The notes under the pieces are model-generated. The model searched no databases. It saw only the letters and a program-made list of their open reading frames with translations, and was not told where the DNA came from. 64,000 nucleotides of DNA from Sinomonas notoginsengisoli. Its GTDB lineage: Bacteria > Actinomycetota > Actinomycetes > Actinomycetales > Micrococcaceae. The position numbers and the translations under genes were made by a program. How positions within the stretch are numbered: position 1 is the stretch's first letter; every line of letters starts with the position of its first letter. Location: the NCBI RefSeq assembly GCF_021554725.1, contig NZ_JAIZDP010000001.1, forward strand, positions 124,001-188,000, given 5' to 3'. Shown in pieces: positions 25,391 to 35,488 of this stretch.

Positions 25391-26239
25391 ATGCTCCGTG
25401 TAGCCGTCCCCAACAAGGGATCCCTCTCCGAAGCCGCCTCGTCGATGCTGTCCGAGGCCGGATACCGCCAGCGCCGCGAAGGCGGCCGTGAACTCGTCAT
25501 GGTCGATCCCGACAACGACATCGAGTTCTTCTACCTGCGTCCACGGGACATCGCCGTCTACGTGAGCCGCGGCACCCTCGATGTCGGCATCACAGGTCGC
25601 GACCTCCTGCTCGACGCCGAGGTGGAGGCGGAGGAACTCCTCTCACTCGGCTTCGCGTCCTCTACCTTCCGCTTCGCCGGGCCCGTCGGGCAGTTCACCA
25701 AGCTCGAGGACCTCGAGGGCAAGCGCATCGCGACGAGCTATGACGGCCTCGTGCGCCGCTACCTCGGCGAGCGCGGCATCACGGCGTCTCGGGTGGTCCG
25801 GCTTGACGGCGCCGTGGAGTCCTCGGTGCGGCTCGGGGTAGCCGACGCGATTGCGGACGTGGTCGAGACGGGCAACACGCTCAAGGCCGCGGGCTTGGAG
25901 GTGTTCGGCGAGCCGCTGCTCAAGTCCGAGGCCGTCCTGATCGGGCGGACCGGACACAGCCTGGCAGCGATCGATGTCCTCATCCGGCGCCTCCAGGGCG
26001 TGCTCGTGGCCCGCCAGTACGTCCTCATGGACTACGACATCCGCAAGGACCTCGTGGAGCGAGCGGCTGCCCTCACCCCGGGACTCGAGTCCCCGACCGT
26101 GTCGCCGCTGCGCGATTCGGAGTGGGTCGCTGTGCGCTCGATGGTCCCCAAGCGCGAGACCAATCGGATCATGGACGAGCTGTACGACCTTGGCGCCCGC
26201 GCCATCCTGGTCAGCAGCATCCACGCGTGCCGTATCTAG
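25391..26239 (+). CDS. hisG: ATP phosphoribosyltransferase (long form)
   Basis: A 282-residue long-form HisG, catalysing the first committed and histidine-inhibited step of histidine synthesis. The N-terminal catalytic region has [32 protein letters not shown] carries the PRPP-binding signature. The C-terminal regulatory HisG_C domain (about 205-282) ends [15 protein letters not shown]. It does not need HisZ, in line with its length. Confidence 0.96.
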   Translation: MLRVAVPNKGSLSEAASSMLSEAGYRQRREGGRELVMVDPDNDIEFFYLRPRDIAVYVSRGTLDVGITGRDLLLDAEVEAEELLSLGFASSTFRFAGPVGQFTKLEDLEGKRIATSYDGLVRRYLGERGITASRVVRLDGAVESSVRLGVADAIADVVETGNTLKAAGLEVFGEPLLKSEAVLIGRTGHSLAAIDVLIRRLQGVLVARQYVLMDYDIRKDLVERAAALTPGLESPTVSPLRDSEWVAVRSMVPKRETNRIMDELYDLGARAILVSSIHACRI

Positions 26240-26252
26240 GACAGGAGCCAGC

Positions 26253-27026
26253 ATGTCCGTTGCTGTCCGTGTGATCCCCTGCCTCGACGTCGACGCAGGC
26301 CGCGTCGTCAAGGGTGTGAACTTCCTCAATCTGCGCGATGCCGGCGATCCCGTCGAGCTCGCGCACCGCTACGACGCGGCCGGCGCAGACGAGCTGACGT
26401 TCCTCGACGTCACCGCCTCCTCGTCGGACCGGCAGACGACCTTCGACGTCGTGCGCCGCACCGCCGAGGAGGTCTTCATCCCGCTCACCGTCGGCGGCGG
26501 CGTGAGGGGAGTGGACGACGTCGACCGCCTCCTCCGCGAGGGGGCCGACAAGGCCTCGATCAACACCGCCGCCATCGCCCGCCCAGACGTGATCGACGAG
26601 ATCACCCGCCACTTCGGATCGCAGGTCCTCGTCCTCTCACTCGATGCGCGGCGAGTGCAGGGCGGCACGACTACGCCGTCTGGCTTCGAGGTGACGACCC
26701 ATGGCGGCCGCAAGGGCACCGGAATCGATGCCGTCGCATGGGCCAAGGAGGCCGCGGATCGTGGAGTCGGCGAGATCCTGCTCAACTCCATCGACGCAGA
26801 CGGCACCAAGGAGGGGTTCGACCTTGAGCTCATCCGCCTCATCAGGGCCGCCGTGAAGGTGCCCATCATTGCCTCAGGCGGTGCGGGGGAGCCCAAGCAC
26901 TTCCCGTCTGCCATAGCGGCCGGCGCGGATGCCGTCCTCGCTGCGTCGATGTTCCACTTCGGCCCGGATGACATGATCGCGCGGGTCAAGGAGTCGATCC
27001 GCAAGGCCGGGTTCCCCGTCCGCTGA
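26253..27026 (+). CDS. hisF: Imidazole glycerol phosphate synthase subunit HisF
   Basis: A 257-residue TIM barrel, the cyclase half of IGP synthase working with HisH. The catalytic aspartates are in [13 protein letters not shown] and LNSIDADGT, and the phosphate loops GGGVRG and SGGAGEPKH are present. The ATG at 26253 has ACAGGAG upstream. hisH and hisA/priA are not in this window. Its stop lies inside a hairpin shared with the convergent gene. Confidence 0.97.
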   Translation: MSVAVRVIPCLDVDAGRVVKGVNFLNLRDAGDPVELAHRYDAAGADELTFLDVTASSSDRQTTFDVVRRTAEEVFIPLTVGGGVRGVDDVDRLLREGADKASINTAAIARPDVIDEITRHFGSQVLVLSLDARRVQGGTTTPSGFEVTTHGGRKGTGIDAVAWAKEAADRGVGEILLNSIDADGTKEGFDLELIRLIRAAVKVPIIASGGAGEPKHFPSAIAAGADAVLAASMFHFGPDDMIARVKESIRKAGFPVR

Positions 27027-27042
27027 GGCGCAGGCCTCAGCG
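27021..27042. terminator. Bidirectional hairpin spanning both stop codons of convergent genes
   Basis: CGCTGAGGC (27021-27029) and GCCTCAGCG (27034-27042) form a perfect 9-bp stem with loop GCAG. The hisF TGA (27024-27026) is in the left arm, and the TGA of the minus-strand gene (27039-27037) is in the right arm, so each pairs with the other. No T-run follows on either strand. Confidence 0.6.
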
Positions 27043-27501
27043 CGCGCTGACCTTCGCGGCTTCGGTCCACCCTTGGGCGAGGTAGGGGGGAATTGCGGCC
27101 GGATCCCCATCGATGACCGTGACGAGCCATTCGGCGCCCTCGAGGAAGGCCTCCTCGGCCAGTGCCGAGACGACCGCGGCACCGAGGCGACCGTCGGCGT
27201 CGTCGGCCGCGAAGCCGAAGCCACCGATCGCCGCCACACCGTCCCCGAAGGCGATGCGCCCCTGTGCCGCCGGCCGCCCCCAGATGGTGAGCTCGACGAC
27301 GTCGTACTCCTCGAGGGGGGCCTCCGAGATTCCCCCGCCTTCGGGCAGTTTTGGTGGCTGCGGGACATCTCCCGTGGGGATCGCGAGGACCGTCGCATCC
27401 GCGGACCCCGGACCCTCGTGCGGAGCGTAGGCGTGGTCCTCGCCGGAGATGGCTGCGAAGAGGGGAGTGATCATGTCCCAGCGGGGTTCGAAGTCAGTCA
27501 T
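27037..27501 (-). CDS. Hypothetical protein
   Basis: A 154-residue acidic protein with no recognised family. The second half has a GNAT-like pattern (LGAAVVSALAEEAFLEGAEW, then a strand and YLAQGWTEAAK near the C-terminus), hinting at a degenerate acetyltransferase fold, but no acetyl-CoA loop Q/RxxGxG/A is present. No signal or membrane segment. Convergent with hisF, with 54 bases between its start and the stop of the TIGR03085 gene. Confidence 0.7.
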   Translation of the reverse strand: MTDFEPRWDMITPLFAAISGEDHAYAPHEGPGSADATVLAIPTGDVPQPPKLPEGGGISEAPLEEYDVVELTIWGRPAAQGRIAFGDGVAAIGGFGFAADDADGRLGAAVVSALAEEAFLEGAEWLVTVIDGDPAAIPPYLAQGWTEAAKVSAR

Positions 27502-27555
27502 GGCTCCATCCTGCCACCGCCCAAGGTTGCATGGATGATCTGGCCCCGGGCGCCC

Positions 27556-28200
27556 CTAGTGTCCAATCTCGGCGCTGTCAAGGAGGGCGATGGCGTCGGG
27601 CTGGCCCTCGACGGTGACGAGCGCCTGGGCACGCCGGCCCGAGGCATGCAGGAGGAGCTCGCCCGGGTCACCCGCGATGGCCACGGACACCGGTGCACGC
27701 TTGGCGACGTGCCGCGGCCCGGACGTGTTCACTAGGACGATTCCGAGGTCCACCCCGCGGTAGAGGAACGCCGCCCGCTTGACGACCTCGTCCCACAGTG
27801 CGTCCGCATATGCAGTGTCGAGGGCGCGGGGGGCCCAGCGGTCCGTCGCGCGCCGGATGTCCTCGGTGTGCACGAAGAACTCCGCCAGGTTCGCTGCCTC
27901 GTCCAAGGCGCCGAGGCGCAGGGGCGAGAAGGCCGGCGGGCCGCCGCGGAATGATTCGACGAGCTCCGCATAGCCGTCACGGGACGTGTGCGAGGCGGCG
28001 AGGCGCTCCGTTGCCCGGTCGGAGATCTTCGCCCAGGACCTCACGAGCAGGCCGAGCCCCACGCGAGGGCTGTGCTCGCGGAGATAGAGGTGGGCCGCGA
28101 GGTGGCGCGTCTCCCACCCCTCGCACAAGGTGGGCGCGCCCGGCCCGGCCGCCAGCAGCGTCTCGGCCAGGACTTCACGCGACGGGTCTACGAAGTGCAT
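27556..28200 (-). CDS. TIGR03085 family metal-binding (DinB/mycothiol-isomerase-like) protein
   Basis: A 214-residue protein of the TIGR03085 family in the DinB/MDMPI superfamily. The N-terminal helix pair has LCEGWETRHLAAHLYLRE with the conserved histidines, and NLAEFFVHTEDIRR carries the third metal-ligand histidine. Superfamily members use mycothiol or related thiols in actinobacteria. The ATG at 28200 gives the family N-terminus (MHFVDPSREVLAETLLAAGP). Divergent from hisI. Exact reaction unknown. Confidence 0.85.
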   Translation of the reverse strand: MHFVDPSREVLAETLLAAGPGAPTLCEGWETRHLAAHLYLREHSPRVGLGLLVRSWAKISDRATERLAASHTSRDGYAELVESFRGGPPAFSPLRLGALDEAANLAEFFVHTEDIRRATDRWAPRALDTAYADALWDEVVKRAAFLYRGVDLGIVLVNTSGPRHVAKRAPVSVAIAGDPGELLLHASGRRAQALVTVEGQPDAIALLDSAEIGH

Positions 28201-28272
28201 CACTGGCGAACCTAGCACGCGCGCGCGCCCTCTGCGCGAGTCATCCGGCCCGCGGCATTCGTCCTTCGCGCA

Positions 28273-28296
28273 CCCCGGGCGGGAGGCCGCCCGGGG
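28273..28296. promoter_or_regulatory. Perfect 10-bp inverted repeat upstream of hisI
   Basis: CCCCGGGCGG (28273-28282) and CCGCCCGGGG (28287-28296) with a 4-base centre lie 6 bases before the hisI -10 (TAGACT, 28302-28307). It covers the -35 region between two divergent genes, so it could be an operator or an insulating hairpin. Confidence 0.55.
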
Positions 28297-28314
28297 CGGA
28301 CTAGACTTGAGGGG

Positions 28315-28710
28315 ATGTCTGAGCACAACTCCCCACCCGCGCAGCGGCAGGACAGCCCCCTGCCCGCCGACCTCGCCGCACGTCTGAAGAGGGACGACGC
28401 CGGCCTGGTCGCCGCCGTCGTGCAGCAGCACGACACGAACGAGGTCCTCATGGTGGGCTGGATGGACGACGAGGCCCTGAAGCGGACCCTCACGAGCGGA
28501 CGCGTGACGTTCTGGTCCCGCTCGCGGCAGGAGTACTGGCGCAAGGGGGACACCTCGGGCCACGTGCAGTGGGTCAAGTCCGTCGCCCTGGACTGCGACG
28601 GCGACGCACTCCTGGTGCGGGTCGACCAGATCGGGGCGGCCTGCCATACAGGCACTCGCACGTGCTTCGACGGGCGGCGCCTGGACGCCGTCGTCGGCCC
28701 AGCTGCCTGA
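28315..28710 (+). CDS. hisI: Phosphoribosyl-AMP cyclohydrolase
   Basis: A 131-residue HisI, the third step of histidine synthesis, opening the purine ring of PR-AMP. Zinc and magnesium residues are in [15 protein letters not shown] and [11 protein letters not shown], with [14 protein letters not shown] before them. A TAGACT -10 ends 7 bases before the ATG, which also has GAGGGG. It is separate from hisE-hisG-hisF by two minus-strand genes and leads into the trp genes 82 bases downstream. Confidence 0.96.
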   Translation: MSEHNSPPAQRQDSPLPADLAARLKRDDAGLVAAVVQQHDTNEVLMVGWMDDEALKRTLTSGRVTFWSRSRQEYWRKGDTSGHVQWVKSVALDCDGDALLVRVDQIGAACHTGTRTCFDGRRLDAVVGPAA

Positions 28711-28792
28711 GGTCCCGTCCTCACAACCGCTCGTCCAGCAGCCCCCCGAAAAAGCCGCAACCCCGCAGAGTCCGAAAGCGATCCCCCACCCC

Positions 28793-30376
28793 ATGAACGA
28801 CCTTGGAGTCATCAGCCCCACGCTCGGGGAGTTCCGCGCAGTGGCGGCGCACCGCCGCGTGGTCCCGGTCCACGTGCGTGTGCTCGCCGACGCCGAGACC
28901 CCCATCAGCCTCTACCGCAAGCTCGCGGACGCCCGGCCGGGGACGTTCCTGTTCGAGTCCGCCGCGGTGGGCGGGTCGTGGTCGCGCTACTCGTTCATCG
29001 GAGCGGCGTCGCGTGCGACGCTCACGAGCAGGGGCGGGGAGGCGCACTGGATCGGGGACCCGCCGGTGGGAGTGCCGACGGCGGGGAATCCGCTCGAAGC
29101 CCTTCGCGATACCGTCGCGGCTCTGCGCACCGAGCGGTTCGACGACCTTCCGCCGCTGACGTCCGGCATGGTCGGGTTTGTCGGCTGGGAGGCCGTGCGC
29201 CGCTGGGAGAAGCTCCTCACGCCTCCGGAGGACGATCTCGAGCTGCCCGAGCTGGCGATGAACCTCGTGACCGATCTGGCCGTCCACGACAATGTCGACG
29301 GCACGGTCACCCTCGTCGCGAACGCGATCAACTTCGACAACAGCGACGAGCGGGTCGACGAGGCCTGGCGGGACGCGGTGGAGCGCCTGCAGCGGATGCT
29401 CGCCGCACTCCTGCGGCCCGCGGACTCCGCCGTGGACATTCTGAGCGCCGTGGGCGACTACCAGGACAAGGTTGTCCACCAGTGGACCGAGAAGGGCTAC
29501 CGCGACGCCATAGCACGCGGCAAGAAGGCCATCTACGACGGGGAAGTCTTCCAAGTGGTCATCTCCCGCCGGTTCGAGCTCGAGTACGACGCGGTGCCGT
29601 TGGACGTGTACCGGGTCCTGCGCACGATGAACCCCAGCCCTTACATGTACCTCCTGACGCTCGAAGACGCGGAGGGCCGCGAGTACTCGATCGTCGGCTC
29701 GTCGCCCGAGGCGCTCGTGACGGTGACGGGGGAGCAGGTCGTGACGCATCCCATCGCCGGTTCCAGGCCCCGTGGAGCCACCGTCGAGGCCGACAAGGCC
29801 CTCGCTGACGAGCTGCTCGCCGATGAGAAGGAACGCGCCGAGCATCTCATGCTCGTCGACCTCGCCCGGAACGACCTCTCCAAGGTGTGCAGGCCGGGCA
29901 CCGTCGAGGTGAGCGAGTTCATGGAGGTCGAGCGGTTCAGCCACATCATGCACCTCGTCTCCACGGTTGACGGCAAGCTCCGTCCCGACGCGACGGCGTA
30001 CGACGTGCTGGCCGCGACCTTCCCCGCCGGTACGCTGTCCGGAGCCCCGAAACCCCGCGCGCTGCGCCTCCTCGATGAGGTCGAGCCGGTGCGCCGTGGC
30101 ACGTACGGCGGGGTGGTGGGCTACTTCGACTTCGCCGGCGACATGGACATGGCGATTGCGATCCGCACGGCGCTCCTGCGCGAAGGCCGGGCATTCGTGC
30201 AGTCCGGCGGTGGAATCGTCGCAGACTCCGACCCTGAGGCGGAGGCTCAGGAGTCTGTGAACAAGGCCGCCGCGCCGCTGAGGGCGGTCCACACCGCCTC
30301 CGCGCTCCGCCCGGCCGAGACGATCACGGGCCTCGGGCCGGCCGCGGGCATGGAGGCAGGGGTCGTCCATGCCTGA
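28793..30376 (+). CDS. trpE: Anthranilate synthase component I
   Basis: A 527-residue chorismate-binding enzyme that makes anthranilate with the glutaminase TrpG. The chorismate domain has SIVGSSPEALV, HPIAGSRPRG, LVDLARNDLSKVC, FPAGTLSGAPKPRAL and YGGVVGYFDFAGDMDMAIAI. The N-terminal domain (about 1-180) carries the tryptophan-feedback region with FESA at about residue 45. No attenuator peptide with Trp codons is visible in the 82-base leader. It overlaps the next gene by 8 bases. Confidence 0.96.
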   Translation: MNDLGVISPTLGEFRAVAAHRRVVPVHVRVLADAETPISLYRKLADARPGTFLFESAAVGGSWSRYSFIGAASRATLTSRGGEAHWIGDPPVGVPTAGNPLEALRDTVAALRTERFDDLPPLTSGMVGFVGWEAVRRWEKLLTPPEDDLELPELAMNLVTDLAVHDNVDGTVTLVANAINFDNSDERVDEAWRDAVERLQRMLAALLRPADSAVDILSAVGDYQDKVVHQWTEKGYRDAIARGKKAIYDGEVFQVVISRRFELEYDAVPLDVYRVLRTMNPSPYMYLLTLEDAEGREYSIVGSSPEALVTVTGEQVVTHPIAGSRPRGATVEADKALADELLADEKERAEHLMLVDLARNDLSKVCRPGTVEVSEFMEVERFSHIMHLVSTVDGKLRPDATAYDVLAATFPAGTLSGAPKPRALRLLDEVEPVRRGTYGGVVGYFDFAGDMDMAIAIRTALLREGRAFVQSGGGIVADSDPEAEAQESVNKAAAPLRAVHTASALRPAETITGLGPAAGMEAGVVHA

Positions 30377-31058
30377 GGGAGGGGCTCGGGAATCGCGCCC
30401 GGTGCCCACGTGGGCACGCAAGCCGATCGTCGTGGTCATCGCGATCGTGTTCGCACTGCTCGCCTTCGGCGCGACAACGCAGACGTGGGTTGACGCCGAG
30501 GTGCAGGGGTCGGCGGTACGTTCGGCGCACCTGAGCGTCCAGGGCAGCAAGGCCGCCACATCGGTCTCCGCGCTTGCGCTCGTGGGGCTCGCGGGCACTC
30601 TCGCCGCGGCAGTCGCGGGGCGGATCGGCCGCGCAGTGGCGGCGGTCGTCGTCGTGCTGGCCGGGGTCGGTGTCACCGCTGCGTGCGCTGCCGTGCTCGC
30701 CGACCCGAGGGCGGCCGCCGAAGGCTCCATCGCCCAGGCGACCGGCCTCGCGGGCTCTGACGCCACGACCACGCTCGCGCCCTACCCCCTCCTCGCAGCC
30801 GCGGCGGGCGTGCTCCTGGCCGTCTCTGGCGTGCTGCTCTTGGTGGCCTCCCGCTTCTGGCCCACCCGCACCAGGTACGACGCCGCCCAGCGGGCGGGGA
30901 AGGCACCGGAACTGTCCACTTCCCGTCCCTTTCGAACACCTCAGCGTCCGCAGGGAGGCCCGGACACCGCCCGAGGTGCCGCCCGCGACGACGCCGGTGC
31001 CGTCGACGGAATCGACGGCTGGGACCGGCTTTCGCGCGGCGAAGACCCCACTGACTGA
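30369..31058 (+). CDS. Trp-operon-associated membrane protein (TIGR02234)
   Basis: 229 residues with four hydrophobic segments (about 16-35, 60-80, 87-108 and 140-163) and a polar C-terminal tail. It matches the TIGR02234/Trp_oprn_chp family, found in actinobacterial tryptophan operons. Its start overlaps trpE by 8 bases, so it is co-translated. The function is unknown; transport or sensing of an aromatic intermediate is a guess from context. Confidence 0.85.
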   Translation: MPEGGARESRPVPTWARKPIVVVIAIVFALLAFGATTQTWVDAEVQGSAVRSAHLSVQGSKAATSVSALALVGLAGTLAAAVAGRIGRAVAAVVVVLAGVGVTAACAAVLADPRAAAEGSIAQATGLAGSDATTTLAPYPLLAAAAGVLLAVSGVLLLVASRFWPTRTRYDAAQRAGKAPELSTSRPFRTPQRPQGGPDTARGAARDDAGAVDGIDGWDRLSRGEDPTD

Positions 31059-31132
31059 GCCCATCCAGCGTTTCCTTCACATTGCGCCGGAGATGGCAGA
31101 ATGGCACTAGCAACGCAACGTCAGGAGAAGAG

Positions 31133-31396
31133 ATGAGCAACACGGGCAGTTCGCAGGCCAGCAGCAATGAGGTCCTGCACGGTGAGGACCTGGGCCACGG
31201 GAACAGCCCGGCCGCTTGGACGTGCGTCTTCATCATGATGATCGGCGCGATCGTATCCTGCATCGCCTTCGCACTCGCCAACGCGCCCATCTTCTGGGCC
31301 GGCCTTGTGGTGATCGCGATCGGTCTAGTCGTCGGCTGGGCCATGCGTCGGGCTGGCTACGGGGTTGGCGGCAGCAAGCTCAAGAACCAGCACTGA
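31133..31396 (+). CDS. HGxxPAAW family small membrane protein
   Basis: An 87-residue protein with the signature HGNSPAAW just before two transmembrane helices (about 38-57 and 61-78). The N-terminal ~30 residues are Ser/Gly-rich and polar. The ATG at 31133 has AGGAGAAG upstream. Its stop overlaps the trpC ATG by one base. Found in actinobacterial trp operons; function unknown. Confidence 0.85.
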   Translation: MSNTGSSQASSNEVLHGEDLGHGNSPAAWTCVFIMMIGAIVSCIAFALANAPIFWAGLVVIAIGLVVGWAMRRAGYGVGGSKLKNQH

Positions 31397-32223
31397 TGCG
31401 GACGGTCCTCGACGACATCATTGCAGGCGTCCGCGAGGACCTCGCCGAGCGGATCCGTCTCGTCCCCGCCTCCGCGGTCAAGGCGGCTTCCGCCGAACGC
31501 CCGGCGGCTCTGGACGCGTGGGCAGCCCTCGGTGGTGGAGCGCCTGCGGGCGAGCTGAGAATCATCTCGGAGGTCAAGCGCAAGAGCCCCTCGAAGGGCG
31601 ACCTCGCCGAGATCACTGACCCTGCGTCCCTCGCTGCACAGTACGAGCGCGGTGGCGCCTCGGCCATCAGCGTGCTGACCGAGCAGCGGCGGTTCAGCGG
31701 CAGTCTGGCCGACCTCGACGCGGTGCGTGCCGCCGTCAGCATCCCCGTGCTGCGCAAGGACTTCACCGTCGAGGAGTACCAGGTCCACGAGGCCCGGGCG
31801 CACGGCGCTGATCTCGTCCTCCTCATCGTCGCCGCGCTCGACGACGCACGGCTGCGCGGACTGCTGGACCTCACCCATGAGCTCGGCATGAATGCCCTCG
31901 TGGAGACGCACACCGAGGAGGAGATCGACAGGGCGGCTGCTGTTGGGGCCAAGGTCGTGGGTGTGAACGTGCGGAACCTCAAGACGCTCGACGTCGACCG
32001 CACTGTGTTCGGCCGCCTCGCAGACCGGCTCCCTGCGGGGGCGGTCGCAGTGGCGGAATCGGGCGTCCGTGGGCCTGAGGACATCGCCTACTATGCGAGG
32101 CTCGGTGCCGGTGCCGTCCTCGTCGGCGAAGCCCTCGTGACGCACGGTGACCCGCTGACGTGTATCCATGATTTCAAGCGCGCCGGAGCGGCGGCGATCG
32201 CCGAACGCCTAGCAGCGCACTAG
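31396..32223 (+). CDS. trpC: Indole-3-glycerol phosphate synthase
   Basis: A 275-residue TIM barrel that closes the indole ring from CdRP. The N-terminal [50 protein letters not shown] and [12 protein letters not shown] are family blocks. The ATG at 31396 shares its first base with the upstream stop codon. No trpF is nearby; in actinobacteria the bifunctional PriA usually supplies that step (inference). Confidence 0.96.
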   Translation: MRTVLDDIIAGVREDLAERIRLVPASAVKAASAERPAALDAWAALGGGAPAGELRIISEVKRKSPSKGDLAEITDPASLAAQYERGGASAISVLTEQRRFSGSLADLDAVRAAVSIPVLRKDFTVEEYQVHEARAHGADLVLLIVAALDDARLRGLLDLTHELGMNALVETHTEEEIDRAAAVGAKVVGVNVRNLKTLDVDRTVFGRLADRLPAGAVAVAESGVRGPEDIAYYARLGAGAVLVGEALVTHGDPLTCIHDFKRAGAAAIAERLAAH

Positions 32224-32274
32224 CGAGGATACGGCGCCGTACCAGGGGTGCGCGCCGCAAGGAAGGTAGGACCC

Positions 32275-33696
32275 GTGGACGAGACCACGCCAGCAGGCAG
32301 CCCGGGCAAACGGGACGAGACGATCCAGGGCGCGGGCGAGGCGGCGGATGCCTTCCTGTCCGGAAGCCTTCGCCACGCGACAGGGCCGTACTTCGGCGCC
32401 TACGGCGGCCGGTGGATGCCAGAATCGCTCATCGCAGCCTTGGACGAGGTCGAGGACACCTTCGAGAAGGCCAAGGCCGATCCCGAGTTCCTCGCCCAGA
32501 TCGCGGAGCTCAACCGCAACTACTCGGGCCGTCCTTCCCTCCTGACGGAGGCCAAGCGGTTCTCCGAGCACGCTGGCGGCGTGCGTGTCTTCCTCAAGCG
32601 TGAGGACCTGAACCACACGGGCTCCCACAAAATCAACAATGTGCTCGGTCAGGCACTACTGGCGCGCAGGATGGGCAAGACGAGGCTCATCGCGGAGACG
32701 GGCGCCGGCCAGCATGGTGTGGCGAGTGCCACTGCGGCGGCCCTCCTCGGCATGGAATGCGTCGTCTACATGGGGGCCGAGGACTGCCGGCGACAGGCCC
32801 TCAACGTGGCGAGGATGCAGCTCCTCGGCGCCGAGGTGGTGCCAGTGACGAACGGTTCGCAGACACTCAAGGACGCGATCAACGATGCGCTGCGTGATTG
32901 GGTCGCCAACGTCGATACCACGCACTACCTCCTCGGCACCGCGGCGGGCGCGCACCCGTTCCCCGCGATGGTCCGCTTCTTCCACGAAGTGATCGGAGAG
33001 GAGGCGCGAGAGCAGATCCTTGCACAGACCGGCCAGCTCCCTGACGCGGTCTGCGCATGCATCGGTGGCGGCTCCAACGCCATCGGCATCTTCCACGGCT
33101 TCCTGGACGACCCTTCCGTCAGGATCTACGGCTTCGAGGCCGGAGGCGAGGGCGTGGAGACGGACCACCACGCCGCGACGATCACCCTCGGGCGGCCCGG
33201 TGTGCTCCACGGGGCGCGTTCCTACCTCATGCAGGACGAAGACGGCCAGACCATTGAGTCGCACTCCATCTCGGCTGGACTCGACTACCCGGGCGTGGGG
33301 CCCGAGCACTCGTACCTGCACGACATCGGCCGCGTCACGTACGAGCCGATCACCGACGGGGAGGCTATGGACGCCTTCAAACTCCTGTGCCGCACCGAAG
33401 GCATCATTCCCGCGATCGAGTCCTCACATGCCTTGGCCGGCGCGATCAAGGTAGGCCAGCGCCTTGCTGCTGAGGGAGGAGACCCGCACGAGCGGATCAT
33501 CATCGTCAACCTCTCCGGTCGAGGCGATAAGGACGTCGAGACGGCGGCCGAGTGGTTCGGCCTGCTTGACGAGAACGGCCAGGTCAAGGGGACCACCCTG
33601 TCGACCCGCCGGCCCAAGGGAACCATTGCGCATGTTGGGGAAGACGCTGTCGGCGACTCCGCCGAGCAGGACGACACGCAGGAGGGCATCGCGTGA
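32275..33696 (+). CDS. trpB: Tryptophan synthase beta chain
   Basis: A 473-residue TrpB that joins indole to serine with PLP. The PLP lysine is K119 in [13 protein letters not shown], and the phosphate loop is [10 protein letters not shown]. The GTG at 32275 has GGAAGG; it yields a ~40-residue N-terminal extension before the core [13 protein letters not shown]. The ~50-residue tail after FGLLDENGQ is polar and probably disordered, longer than in E. coli. It overlaps trpA by 4 bases. Confidence 0.96.
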   Translation: MDETTPAGSPGKRDETIQGAGEAADAFLSGSLRHATGPYFGAYGGRWMPESLIAALDEVEDTFEKAKADPEFLAQIAELNRNYSGRPSLLTEAKRFSEHAGGVRVFLKREDLNHTGSHKINNVLGQALLARRMGKTRLIAETGAGQHGVASATAAALLGMECVVYMGAEDCRRQALNVARMQLLGAEVVPVTNGSQTLKDAINDALRDWVANVDTTHYLLGTAAGAHPFPAMVRFFHEVIGEEAREQILAQTGQLPDAVCACIGGGSNAIGIFHGFLDDPSVRIYGFEAGGEGVETDHHAATITLGRPGVLHGARSYLMQDEDGQTIESHSISAGLDYPGVGPEHSYLHDIGRVTYEPITDGEAMDAFKLLCRTEGIIPAIESSHALAGAIKVGQRLAAEGGDPHERIIIVNLSGRGDKDVETAAEWFGLLDENGQVKGTTLSTRRPKGTIAHVGEDAVGDSAEQDDTQEGIA

Positions 33697-34502
33697 GCAA
33701 GGTCGCCGACGTCATTGAGAAGTCCAAGTCAGAGGGCCGTGCGGCCCTCGTCGGGTACCTGCCCGCGGGGTACCCGAGCGTCCAGGAGAGCATCGACGCC
33801 GCCATCGCGCTCGCGCGCAACGGTGCAGACATCATCGAGATCGGCATTCCGTACTCGGATCCCGTCATGGACGGCAGCGTCATCCAGGCGGCCACGACAG
33901 AGGCCCTGGCCAAAGGCTTCCGGGTGGCAAGTGCCTTCAATGTCGTCCGTGCGGTTACGGAGGCCACGGAGGACCTCGGAACGGCGGTTCTCGTCATGAC
34001 CTACTGGAACCCCGTGATGCGCATGGGCGTCGACGAGTTCTCGCGCCGCCTCGCGGAAGCCGGGGGAGCAGGGCTCATCACCCCCGACCTCATTCCGGAC
34101 GAGGCATCCGAGTGGTTCGAGGCCTCCGACAAGTACGGCCTCGATCGGGTTTTCCTTGTGGCGCCTTCGACCACCCCGGAGCGTATGGCCATGACCGTCG
34201 CGGCGACCCGAGGCTTCACCTATGCCGTCTCGCTCATGGGCGTGACGGGTGCCCGCACCGCGGTCGACGCTGCGGCACGCCACGTGGTCGACTCAGCCCG
34301 CGAGGCGGGCGCTCCGCGCGTGTGCGTGGGCCTCGGCGTCTCGAACGCCGAGCAAGTGCGTGAGATTGGGGCTTACGCAGACGGCGTGATCGTCGGCACG
34401 GCGCTCGTGAGCGCTCTCCGCGACGGTGGCCCGGAGGCCGTCGGCCGCCTGGCCGCAGAGCTCCGCATGGGCCTGAAGCGCACTACTGTGGCCGAGGCCT
34501 GA
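33693..34502 (+). CDS. trpA: Tryptophan synthase alpha chain
   Basis: A 269-residue TIM barrel that releases indole from indole-3-glycerol phosphate and channels it to TrpB. The catalytic Glu and Asp are in [26 protein letters not shown] and [12 protein letters not shown] follow. The GTG start overlaps the trpB stop. lgt begins 5 bases after its stop. Confidence 0.96.
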   Translation: MSKVADVIEKSKSEGRAALVGYLPAGYPSVQESIDAAIALARNGADIIEIGIPYSDPVMDGSVIQAATTEALAKGFRVASAFNVVRAVTEATEDLGTAVLVMTYWNPVMRMGVDEFSRRLAEAGGAGLITPDLIPDEASEWFEASDKYGLDRVFLVAPSTTPERMAMTVAATRGFTYAVSLMGVTGARTAVDAAARHVVDSAREAGAPRVCVGLGVSNAEQVREIGAYADGVIVGTALVSALRDGGPEAVGRLAAELRMGLKRTTVAEA

Positions 34503-34507
34503 TCGGC

Positions 34508-35488
34508 ATGGGGGTAGTCACGGCGATCCCGAGCCCCGTATGGTCCGGGTTCGACGTCCCACTCTCTTGGGGCTGGCTGCGGATCCACGCCTACGCGCTC
34601 TGCATCCTGGCTGGCATTGTCGTCGCGCTGTGGCTGACTGCTCGGCGGTGGAAGTCTCGCGGGGGCAGCACGGACGCGATCTGGGATATCGCTGTCTGGG
34701 CCATTCCCGCGGGCATCATCGGCGGCCGGCTCTACCACGTTCTCACCTCACCGGACCGATACTTCGGCCCGGGGTACAACGGAACGGGTGATCTGAGTGC
34801 CATCCCCCGGATTTGGGAGGGTGGCCTCGGCATCTGGGGCGCGGTCGTGCTGGGTGCTGTTGGCGCCTGGATCGGATGCAGGCGCGCGGGCGTGCGCCTC
34901 ACCGCGTTCATGGATGCCGCTGCGCCGGGGCTGCTGCTTGCGCAGGCGATTGGGCGCTGGGGCAACTACTTCAACCAGGAACTCTTCGGAGGTCCTACCT
35001 CTCTGCCGTGGGGTCTTGAGGTGGACCGGGTGAGTCCCAACTTCCCCGCCGGATACGCCCCCGGGACACTCTTCCACCCGACGTTCCTCTACGAGTCGGT
35101 GTGGAACCTGGTCGGCGTAGTCATCCTGCTTCTGCTCGACCGTCGGTTCCGGTTCCGCGGGGGACGCCTGTTCTGGCTCTATGCCGCGTACTACACCCTT
35201 GGGCGTGTGTGGATAGAGGCCCTGCGGATCGACGACGCGCAGATGATTACCCTCGCGGGCATCACTGCGCGTCTGAACGTGTGGACGTCCGTCTTCGTCT
35301 TCGTCAGTGCCCTCGTCATCCTAGGTGCCCTCACGCTGGCGCGACGACAGGAGAGCGAGCGCGTGTGGCTGCCTGGACACGAGCCAGCAGCGGCGGCCGC
35401 GGATTCCGCCGCCGGCACCGGAACCAAGGAGGCGGAGAAGCGCGACTCGGCTCAGGCGGAGGAGGTGCAGGACCATCACAGGGGCTAG
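34508..35488 (+). CDS. lgt: Prolipoprotein diacylglyceryl transferase
   Basis: A 326-residue inner-membrane enzyme with about seven transmembrane helices that attaches diacylglycerol to the lipobox cysteine of prolipoproteins. The Lgt signature GRWGNYFNQELFGGPT is intact, and IPAGIIGGRLYHV precedes it. A ~50-residue charged C-terminal tail (Ala/Glu-rich) is typical of actinobacterial versions. It is in the same transcript as trpA by spacing. Confidence 0.95.
   Translation: MGVVTAIPSPVWSGFDVPLSWGWLRIHAYALCILAGIVVALWLTARRWKSRGGSTDAIWDIAVWAIPAGIIGGRLYHVLTSPDRYFGPGYNGTGDLSAIPRIWEGGLGIWGAVVLGAVGAWIGCRRAGVRLTAFMDAAAPGLLLAQAIGRWGNYFNQELFGGPTSLPWGLEVDRVSPNFPAGYAPGTLFHPTFLYESVWNLVGVVILLLLDRRFRFRGGRLFWLYAAYYTLGRVWIEALRIDDAQMITLAGITARLNVWTSVFVFVSALVILGALTLARRQESERVWLPGHEPAAAAADSAAGTGTKEAEKRDSAQAEEVQDHHRG

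Noticed and set aside
28711-28792. Trp leader-peptide attenuator before trpE
   Set aside because: The 82-base gap has no short frame rich in TGG codons and no clear terminator/antiterminator pair.
28721-30772. Minus-strand open frame of about 683 codons opposite trpE
   Set aside because: Pure shadow of trpE and the next gene; the composition is Arg/His/Val-rich with no motif.
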